The translations under genes were made by a program, and so were the position numbers. Shown here in pieces: positions 1 to 5,146 of a DNA stretch of 7,476 nucleotides. Position 1 is the stretch's first letter. The number at the start of each line of letters is the position of its first letter. The notes under the pieces were generated by a model, which was not told the DNA's origin, ran no database searches, and worked only from the letters and a program-made list of their open reading frames with translations. The stretch covers positions 1 to 7,476 of the forward strand of contig CANJYY010000116.1 in assembly GCA_947479185.1 (NCBI GenBank), written 5' to 3'. The stretch comes from Caulobacteraceae bacterium (GTDB lineage: Bacteria; Pseudomonadota; Alphaproteobacteria; Caulobacterales; Caulobacteraceae).

Positions 1-1395
1 GAGACGGTAGTAGACCAGCGCCGACAGCAGGGTCGTCGCGCCGATCGCCAGATAGGGCAGGGTGAAGCGGTCGGGCGTCAGCACGCCGCCGGACCCGCGC
101 GCCAGATGCAGCATCATGCCGCCGAAGCTCACCCCCAGGGCCAGGCCGATCTGCTGGGCCACGACCGACAGGGTCGAGGCCTGGGCGATCTCGGTCTGGG
201 GCACGTCGGCAAAGGCGATGCTGTTGGTGGCGATGAACTGGCTTGATCGCATGAAGCCTGACAGGCCCAGCGCCATCATGATCAGCCAGACGGGCGTGGC
301 CTCGCGAAAGAAGCCGGGCAGGGCGGTCAGGATGGCCGTCAGCGAGACCAGGGTCAGCAGGCTGGCGCGGAAGCCCCAGCGGCGCAGCATCGGCGCCGCG
401 AAGGGCCGGGCGAGGAACACGCCGAGGCCGCCGGCGAGGGTCACGGACCCCGCCTGCAGCGGCGTCCAGCCGAGCGCCACCTGCAGCAGCAGCGGCATCA
501 GGAACGGACCCGCGCCGACGCCCAGCCGCATCAGCGTGCCGCCGAGCAGGCTGGCGCGGAAGGTCGGGTAGCGCAGCAGGCCGAGGTTGAGGATCGGCCG
601 GGCCTTGGTCTTCGCCAGCCGCAGATAGCTCCAGCCGGCGGCGAGCGAGGCGGCGATCAGGCCGATCTGGGCCCACCAGGGGATGAGGCTGAGGCCGCCG
701 GTCTCGGCCACGACGACGACGCCGGTGATCGCCGCGGCCGACAGGAAGAAGCCGCTCCAGTCGAACCGGCCGGGGTCGAGGCTCGGCAGGCGCGGCACGA
801 AGCGCAGCACCGCGATCATGCCCAAGAGGCCGATGGGGATGTTGATGAAGAAGATCCACGGCCAGTCGGCGACCGTCAGCACGAACCCGGCCAGCGGCGG
901 GCCGATCAGCGGTCCGGCCAGGGCCGGCATGGTGAACCAGCCCATGGCCCGGATCAGGTCGTGGCGCGGGGCCGAGCCGACGACGATCAGCCGCGCCACC
1001 GGCGTCATCAACGCCCCGCCGGCGCCCTGGATGATCCGCGCCGCGACCAGTTCGCCGAGGCTGGTCGAGAAGCCGCACAGGGCCGAGCCGACCAGGAATA
1101 CGATCATCGCCGCCAGAAAGACGCGCCGGGGCTGGAAGCGCTCGGCCGCCCAGCCGCTGATCGGCACGAACACCGCCAGGGCCAGAATGTAGGAGGTCAG
1201 GGCGAGCTTGAGGTGGACCGGGTCGGCGTTGAAGGCGCGGGCTAGGGTCGGCAGGGCCGTCGACAGGGCGGTGGAGTCGATGAACTCCATGAACAGGGCG
1301 CTGGCGACGGCAAGATAGGCGATGCGCGGCACGGCCTGGACGGGCGGCGGGAGCGGCGCATCGGACGCCGCCGGGATGGGCTCATGATCTGGCAC
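1..1395 (-). CDS. DHA2-type MFS drug efflux transporter, MdtD-like (3' end cut by window)
   Basis: Inner-membrane proton-driven exporter of the major facilitator superfamily, 14-helix DHA2 group; substrates unknown. The 465 visible codons have no stop before base 1, so a short C-terminal tail is missing; E. coli MdtD is about 471 residues. After a Pro-rich cytoplasmic leader (residues 1-22) come the DHA2 motif IDSTALSTALP (39-49), motif A GWAAERFQPRR (81-91), motif B around RIIQGAGGALMTP (120-132), the antiporter motif C PALAGPLIGPPLAG (157-170), then repeated hydrophobic helices. The stretch HLKLALTSYILALAVFVPISGW closely resembles MdtD as I remember it. The start is GTG at 1395: an in-frame TAA lies 12 bases upstream and no earlier start exists. 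No clear Shine-Dalgarno precedes it, so GTG at 1332 is an alternative. The family is secure; the specific drug or metabolite is not. Confidence 0.93.
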   Translation of the reverse strand, partial: MPDHEPIPAASDAPLPPPVQAVPRIAYLAVASALFMEFIDSTALSTALPTLARAFNADPVHLKLALTSYILALAVFVPISGWAAERFQPRRVFLAAMIVFLVGSALCGFSTSLGELVAARIIQGAGGALMTPVARLIVVGSAPRHDLIRAMGWFTMPALAGPLIGPPLAGFVLTVADWPWIFFINIPIGLLGMIAVLRFVPRLPSLDPGRFDWSGFFLSAAAITGVVVVAETGGLSLIPWWAQIGLIAASLAAGWSYLRLAKTKARPILNLGLLRYPTFRASLLGGTLMRLGVGAGPFLMPLLLQVALGWTPLQAGSVTLAGGLGVFLARPFAAPMLRRWGFRASLLTLVSLTAILTALPGFFREATPVWLIMMALGLSGFMRSSQFIATNSIAFADVPQTEIAQASTLSVVAQQIGLALGVSFGGMMLHLARGSGGVLTPDRFTLPYLAIGATTLLSALVYYRL

Positions 1396-1447
1396 ATCAC
1401 GGTGTTAGCGCCGCCGGCGATCGCCCTTCAAACGGAATCGGCGCGGC

Positions 1448-1463
1448 GGCGGCGATTGCCGCC
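1448..1463 (-). terminator. Possible terminator hairpin after the exported-protein gene
   Basis: A perfect 6-bp GC-only stem (GGCGGC / GCCGCC) with a 4-base loop starts about 9 bases after the stop codon of the 2381-1473 gene, read on the minus strand. The bases that follow are GC-rich, with only scattered T residues (TTCCGTTT about 10 bases on) rather than a clean T run. It could be a weak or Rho-assisted terminator, or a chance GC-rich dyad in the 77-base gap before the MFS gene. Confidence 0.3.
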
Positions 1464-1472
1464 TCGGGTCGA

Positions 1473-2381
1473 TCAGTTCACGCGGCCCAGATTCTGTTCG
1501 TGGCGGATCTTGGGCGCCGGCTTGCCGCTGACCGTGAAGCTGATGCCGAACACCGTGTCTTCGCGGGAAACGCCGTAGGCGCTGATTTCGCGACGGGCGA
1601 CACTGGCCGCCAGCTGCCGGGAGTCCTTGCGCCAGCCGATGCCCAGCTGCGCCTTGCCGAATTCCGCCAGCTGTTCAACCGACCAGTCGGCCGGCTTCCA
1701 GCCGCGCAGCGGGTCGCGCAGCAGGTTCAGCCCGAAGGCCTTTCCGGAGGCCGCGGCGAAGACGAACCAGCGCCCCTTCTTGCTGACCCGGCTGGGACCG
1801 ACGCGCAGGGATATCCGCTTGATGTCGACCGTCTGGCGCGAGGGGCGCAGGGTGACGACCGGATCGCTGAACACGCTCGAGCCCAGGTCGAGGCCGGCGC
1901 CTGGCGGCGCGAGGCCCTGCTCGCTGATGGCCAGGTTGATGCGCGGCTCCGGCGCATCCCGCGTCGGGGCGGGCGGCGTCGACAGGGCGAGTCGGGCGAG
2001 CGGCACGGACAACGGCGCCCGGGCCGCTGGCTCCGGGCCCGGATCCAGCAGAGCCAGCCGGGCGGCCTGGGGCGACGGCGCGGCGCGTGACAGCCGGATG
2101 GGTTCCGGCGCCGCGGCGGCGGCGAGCGCCGGTTCGGCGGGGCCGCCGGCAAGTTCGACCGGGGCGGCGTTTTCGGCCCAGCGGCCGGTGGCGATGGGGG
2201 CGTCGGGGTCATCGACGGGGGGGCGGGACACGCCACTGAAGGCGTCGCCCACGCGGGCGTCGGCCATCAGGGAGTCGGAAGACAGCCCGTCAGTGGCCGC
2301 GCTCATCACACTCGCCGCGCTGAGGGCGATCGCCCCCAGCGCCGTGATCGTGAATACCGCCGTGGCTGTTCTGGCGCGCAT
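1473..2381 (-). CDS. Putative exported protein, Ala/Pro-rich with a C-terminal beta-rich domain
   Basis: I do not recognise this 302-residue protein as a named family. Residues 1-28 (MRARTATAVFTITALGAIAL...VMSA) look like a Sec signal peptide: basic start, hydrophobic core, small residues before a likely cut near residues 27-28. Residues about 30-160 are low-complexity, rich in Ala, Pro, Asp and Glu, likely disordered. From about 185 on, alternating strands such as ISLRVGPSRV, GRWFVFAAAS and DTVFGISFTVSG suggest a compact beta domain, perhaps an envelope or small barrel domain; this is inference. Longer open frame to 2582 exists, but the signal peptide and a GGGGGA stretch 14-9 bases before ATG 2381 favour this start. 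The gene has its own upstream gap of about 207 bases, so it is probably transcribed independently. Confidence 0.75.
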   Translation of the reverse strand: MRARTATAVFTITALGAIALSAASVMSAATDGLSSDSLMADARVGDAFSGVSRPPVDDPDAPIATGRWAENAAPVELAGGPAEPALAAAAAPEPIRLSRAAPSPQAARLALLDPGPEPAARAPLSVPLARLALSTPPAPTRDAPEPRINLAISEQGLAPPGAGLDLGSSVFSDPVVTLRPSRQTVDIKRISLRVGPSRVSKKGRWFVFAAASGKAFGLNLLRDPLRGWKPADWSVEQLAEFGKAQLGIGWRKDSRQLAASVARREISAYGVSREDTVFGISFTVSGKPAPKIRHEQNLGRVN

Positions 2382-2418
2382 GAGAGCGCAGTCCCCCACC
2401 CATTTCCCTACCGGCACG

Positions 2419-2433
2419 TTAACCACCGCTTCA
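2419..2433. promoter_or_regulatory. Near-match to a CtrA box upstream of the exported-protein gene
   Basis: The sequence TTAA-N7-TTCA (minus strand TGAA-N7-TTAA) matches 7 of 8 positions of the CtrA consensus TTAA-N7-TTAA known from Caulobacter and relatives. It lies 38-52 bases upstream of ATG 2381, where a promoter-proximal regulator would sit. No convincing -35/-10 pair accompanies it. A single near-match can arise by chance, so this is a candidate site only. Confidence 0.25.
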
Positions 2434-2447
2434 TGACAAACAACCCC

Positions 2448-2466
2448 GCTCGCGAAGCAAGCGAGC
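2448..2466. repeat. Short perfect inverted repeat in the intergenic gap
   Basis: GCTCGC (2448-2453) and GCGAGC (2461-2466) form a perfect 6-bp dyad around a 7-base loop. On the minus strand it is followed by GGGGTTGTTTGT, a weakly T-rich stretch, so it could terminate transcripts arriving from the transglutaminase gene. It could equally be an operator upstream of the exported-protein gene. The dyad is seen directly; the role is a guess. Confidence 0.3.
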
Positions 2467-2553
2467 AAATACAGCCCCCGCCCGTTGAGTTCGTCGCCCC
2501 GGATTGGGTCGCTGTGATGCAGTATCGCCGTCAGTGACCCGGCCGGGGCGTGA

Positions 2554-2591
2554 TGACCCGCTTCGACGGGACCCCGGCGCACCGCGGGTCA
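2554..2591 (-). terminator. Stop-overlapping hairpin after the transglutaminase gene
   Basis: TGACCCGC (2554-2561) and GCGGGTCA (2584-2591) are a perfect 8-bp inverted repeat around a 22-base loop. The right arm contains the TGA stop codon of the transglutaminase-like gene. There is no T run, so classical intrinsic termination is doubtful; it may instead protect the 3' end of the mRNA or aid Rho-dependent termination at the end of the proposed four-gene unit. Confidence 0.3.
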
Positions 2592-3446
2592 GGCGGTCGC
2601 CGCCGTCCCTTCAGGCGAAACCGTCACGGTGACATCCAGGTCCGAAGGCCCGGGATTTCCAAAGATCGTTCCGCTGACCGGAGCCGCCCCGGTCGGGGTG
2701 CGGGCGACCGCGACCCGGATCAGATCGGCGGACTCGGTCAGGTCGTTGGTCGGGTCGAACTCCGTCCAGCCAAGGTCCGGCAGGAAGACCTCGACCCAGG
2801 CATGGGTGGCGCCGCCGCCCTTGCGGGATCCGCCGTTGATGTAGCCGCTGACGAACCGCGCGGCGTAGCCCTGTCGCCGCAGGGTCTCGATCATCAGCCA
2901 GGCCAGATCGCGGCAGGCGCCGCCGCCGAGCGTGAGGGTCTCGGCCGGCGACTGGACGCCTTCGGTGTACCGTTCCCGGTAGTCGAAGCCGTCGTGGATC
3001 GCCGCCGTCATGCGCATCAGCCGGTCGAGCGCGGGCTCGCCGGGGCGGCCGATCTGGTCGGTCATCCAGGCCAGCAGGCGCGGATCATCGTCGTCGGTCG
3101 CCGGCGCCATGAACGGCGCGAGCAGCAGCCGGTCCTCGGCGGCGTAGCTGATCGGCAGGGCGGTGTGCGGATTGTCCGGCGTCAGGGGCGCGGGAAAGCG
3201 CTCGATCACCAGCCGGCTGATGATCGACAGCGTCCGGCCCGGCGTGTCCGGTGCGAACAGGCAGACGCAGTTGCCGAGGGCGTCATAGACCCAGCGGGTC
3301 TTGCCCGGCGGCGACAGGGTCAGTTTCGCCTCGATCACGCGGATCGCGTGGCTGTCGCGCGGGCGCAGCATGAGGCGATGCTGTCCGAACCGGACAGGCC
3401 GGTCGTAACGGTAGCGCGTCTCGTGGAAGATGGTCAGGCGGGCCAT
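2589..3446 (-). CDS. Transglutaminase-like cysteine hydrolase
   Basis: The 285-residue protein has the two-part layout of bacterial transglutaminase-like proteins. An N-terminal beta domain (about 1-90, starting LTIFHETRYRYDRPVRFGQHRLMLRPR) fits the family usually called Bact_transglu_N. A papain-fold core (about 130-235) follows. The catalytic triad is visible: Cys178 in GGGACRDLAW, His215 in ATHAWVEVF and Asp231 in FDPTND. Such proteins are thought to act as peptidases or amidases rather than true crosslinking enzymes; the substrate is unknown. No signal peptide is seen, so a cytoplasmic site is likely. ATG 3446 begins exactly at the conserved N-terminal strand, with an AAGGGG stretch about 12 bases upstream. 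It starts 41 bases after the SnoaL-like gene and is probably the last gene of that unit. The usual partners, the alpha-E protein and a circularly permuted ATP-grasp protein, are not next to it. Confidence 0.93.
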   Translation of the reverse strand: MARLTIFHETRYRYDRPVRFGQHRLMLRPRDSHAIRVIEAKLTLSPPGKTRWVYDALGNCVCLFAPDTPGRTLSIISRLVIERFPAPLTPDNPHTALPISYAAEDRLLLAPFMAPATDDDDPRLLAWMTDQIGRPGEPALDRLMRMTAAIHDGFDYRERYTEGVQSPAETLTLGGGACRDLAWLMIETLRRQGYAARFVSGYINGGSRKGGGATHAWVEVFLPDLGWTEFDPTNDLTESADLIRVAVARTPTGAAPVSGTIFGNPGPSDLDVTVTVSPEGTAATA

Positions 3447-3487
3447 GCGGGCGGAAAACCCCTTACGGCGACGGCGGTTCCATCACC

Positions 3488-3838
3488 TCAGGGCAAGGGG
3501 TGGACGTAGACCTCGTTCCAGCCGATGCGGTCGCCGTCGAATTCGACCAGATCGAAGCCGCGCATGCGGCTCGGACCGTCGGGCCCTTCGATGGTGCAGT
3601 ACCAGCGGCCGCAGAAACCATTGTCGATCGCCCAGACCGTTTCGGGCTCATAGGTCATCGGCGGCGTCGCGGCGAACAGGCCCGTCAGGTAGCCGCGCAG
3701 GGCGTCGTGGCCGACGATGCCGGCCGCCGTCTGCGGGTCCTTGTAGGTGCAGTTCGGGGCATAGAAACCGATCAGGCCCTCGACGTCCTTGGCGGTCCAG
3801 GCGGCCAGCCAGCGGCGGTTGAAGTCTTCGATATCCAT
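3488..3838 (-). CDS. NTF2/SnoaL-like small protein
   Basis: A 116-residue single-domain protein of the size and pattern of the SnoaL-like branch of the NTF2 superfamily: N-terminal helix DFNRRWLAAWTAKDVEGLIGFYAPNCTYKDP, a central segment HDALRGYLTGLFAATPP, then strands GFCGRWYCTIEGPDG, MRGFDLVEFDGDRIGWNEVYVHPLP. Members form cone-shaped alpha+beta barrels and serve as cyclases, isomerases, hydrolases or non-catalytic small-molecule binders; the precise activity cannot be assigned. Its ATG shares one base with the TGA of the monooxygenase (TGATG), which points to translational coupling and similar expression of the two proteins. That pairing suggests both act on the same or consecutive substrates. 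The protein is cytoplasmic, with no signal or membrane segment. Confidence 0.85.
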   Translation of the reverse strand: MDIEDFNRRWLAAWTAKDVEGLIGFYAPNCTYKDPQTAAGIVGHDALRGYLTGLFAATPPMTYEPETVWAIDNGFCGRWYCTIEGPDGPSRMRGFDLVEFDGDRIGWNEVYVHPLP

Positions 3839-5079
3839 CAGGCTGTCTCCAGGACGCGGGCGCGGTGTTCGGGGGTGAAGACCTCTGGCGGCAGGGTCTC
3901 CGGGCCGGCCATGACGGCGAAGCCGTGCATGCCGAGGCTCGGGTCGGCGGCCGTGCGCTCGAAGTGGCGACGCCGACGGGCCCTGGCTTCCGGGCCGAAT
4001 TCGGCGTCGAGCACCGAGGTGATGTTCGCGCAGAAGCGCAGGCGGCGCAGGCGCTCGGCCCGTTCGGCCCCGTAGTCGGCGAATGCGGCGGGCGACCAGT
4101 CAGCCCCGCCCGTTAGCACCTCGAGCACCATGCGGGCGTCGCGGTAGGTGATCGACTGGCCGAGGCCGACGATCGGATCGTTCCAGCCCGCCGCGTCGCC
4201 GATGAGGACTACGCCCTGCGCGAACGGCTGGTCGGTCCAGGTGTCGTTGTTGAAGAAGCTCAGGACCGGGCCGGCGGGCGTTCCGGCGATCAGCGTCTCG
4301 TTGATCGGGCTGCAGGCGACGTTGAAGGCGTCGAGGAACTGGCGCGGCCCCTCCGGCCCGGCGAAGCGGCGCTTCTGCTCCAGGGCGTAGCTGCCATAGA
4401 GCCGCACCTTGCCGTCGCCCTGGGGGAACGCGAGGAAGCCGAAGTCGTCCTCGGTGCCGATGGCCTGCAGGTCTTCCGGCCAGTCGGGGGCCTGGTCGAC
4501 CAGCATGCCGGCGAACCAGTGATGCGGCCTGTCCTGGTGCAGGGGTATGCCGCAGGCCTCGCGCACGGCGGAGGCGCGGCCGTCGGCGCCGACGATCAGC
4601 CGGCAGTGAACGGTGTGTTCGACGTCTCCCAGCAGATAGGTGACCGACGGGTCGGCGCCGGGCGTGATCTTCGTCACCAGCGCCCCGCGCAGGGTCTTCG
4701 CGCCGCGCCGCCCGGCCTCGTCGAACAGGGTCTGGCAGTGGTGCGGATTGCCGAGGGTCAGGGGACCGGGGATGTCGGCGGCGAACATGCCCAGCGGCAG
4801 GGTGGCGGCCTCGGCCTCCTGTGGCGTGCGGCTCTCGTCATAGGTCACGTGGCGGGTGACATAGTGGCCGCCGCCCGCGCCGCGCAGGGTGTCGAGCAGG
4901 CCCATACGGCGGACTTCGGCCACGCCCCAGGGCGCGATCCACTCGCCGCGAACCCGGTCTTCGTAGACGTGGGTCTGCTCGAGCAGCAGCACATCGACCC
5001 CGGCCGCGGCCAGACTGGCCGCCAGGGCCGAGCCGCCGACGCCGCCGCCGACGATGATCACCTGATGGGCGTTCGCCAT
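3838..5079 (-). CDS. FAD-dependent class A monooxygenase
   Basis: A 413-residue flavoprotein of the UbiH/p-hydroxybenzoate-hydroxylase type, which uses NAD(P)H and O2 to hydroxylate or epoxidise an organic, often aromatic, substrate. The hallmarks are present: the N-terminal dinucleotide fold VIIVGGGVGG (7-16) ending in Glu34; RGEWIAPWGVAEVRRMGL (44-61), where this class contacts FAD; the DG motif VGADGR (163-168); and the GD motif IGDAAGWNDPIVGLGQS (293-309), which binds the FAD ribose. No halogenase WxWxIP motif is seen. An open frame runs to 5280, but ATG 5079 has an excellent Shine-Dalgarno and begins right at the FAD fold. The gene starts 67 bases after the acylase stop and overlaps the next start codon by one base, so it sits inside a likely acylase-monooxygenase-SnoaL-transglutaminase unit. 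Class certain, substrate unknown. Confidence 0.94.
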   Translation of the reverse strand: MANAHQVIIVGGGVGGSALAASLAAAGVDVLLLEQTHVYEDRVRGEWIAPWGVAEVRRMGLLDTLRGAGGGHYVTRHVTYDESRTPQEAEAATLPLGMFAADIPGPLTLGNPHHCQTLFDEAGRRGAKTLRGALVTKITPGADPSVTYLLGDVEHTVHCRLIVGADGRASAVREACGIPLHQDRPHHWFAGMLVDQAPDWPEDLQAIGTEDDFGFLAFPQGDGKVRLYGSYALEQKRRFAGPEGPRQFLDAFNVACSPINETLIAGTPAGPVLSFFNNDTWTDQPFAQGVVLIGDAAGWNDPIVGLGQSITYRDARMVLEVLTGGADWSPAAFADYGAERAERLRRLRFCANITSVLDAEFGPEARARRRRHFERTAADPSLGMHGFAVMAGPETLPPEVFTPEHRARVLETA

Positions 5080-5086
5080 GTCCTGT

Positions 5087-5092
5087 CCTCCC
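5087..5092 (-). promoter_or_regulatory. Strong Shine-Dalgarno of the monooxygenase gene
   Basis: Read on the minus strand, GGGAGG is followed by seven bases and then ATG 5079. It is the strongest ribosome site of the internal genes in the window and fixes the start, excluding the 67-codon longer frame that overlaps the acylase 3' end. Confidence 0.75.
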
Positions 5093-5146
5093 GTGTTTTG
5101 CCGGGATGGTAGGCTTCGCGGAAGGCGTGGCAACCGTGACCCGGCG

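Noticed and set aside
62..1245. Plus-strand frames opposite the MFS transporter
   Set aside because: The minus strand carries all DHA2 motifs in one uninterrupted frame; the plus frames have no recognisable features.
1416..1425. GGCGATCGCC palindrome, resembling the cyanobacterial HIP1 octamer, also seen near 2330
   Set aside because: The GCGATCGC core is expected by chance in DNA this GC-rich, and nothing else suggests a cyanobacterium.
1627..2436. Plus-strand open frame of 269 codons opposite the exported-protein gene
   Set aside because: The minus strand has a signal peptide and a strand-patterned C-terminus, while this product is low-complexity Ser/Ala/Arg/Gly. The minus gene is itself partly low complexity, so this is a judgement rather than proof.
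2550..3509. Long plus-strand open frame of 319 codons opposite the transglutaminase-like gene
   Set aside because: It is antisense to a gene with an intact catalytic triad; its Arg/Gly/Gln-rich product with no domain is typical of a shadow frame in GC-rich DNA.
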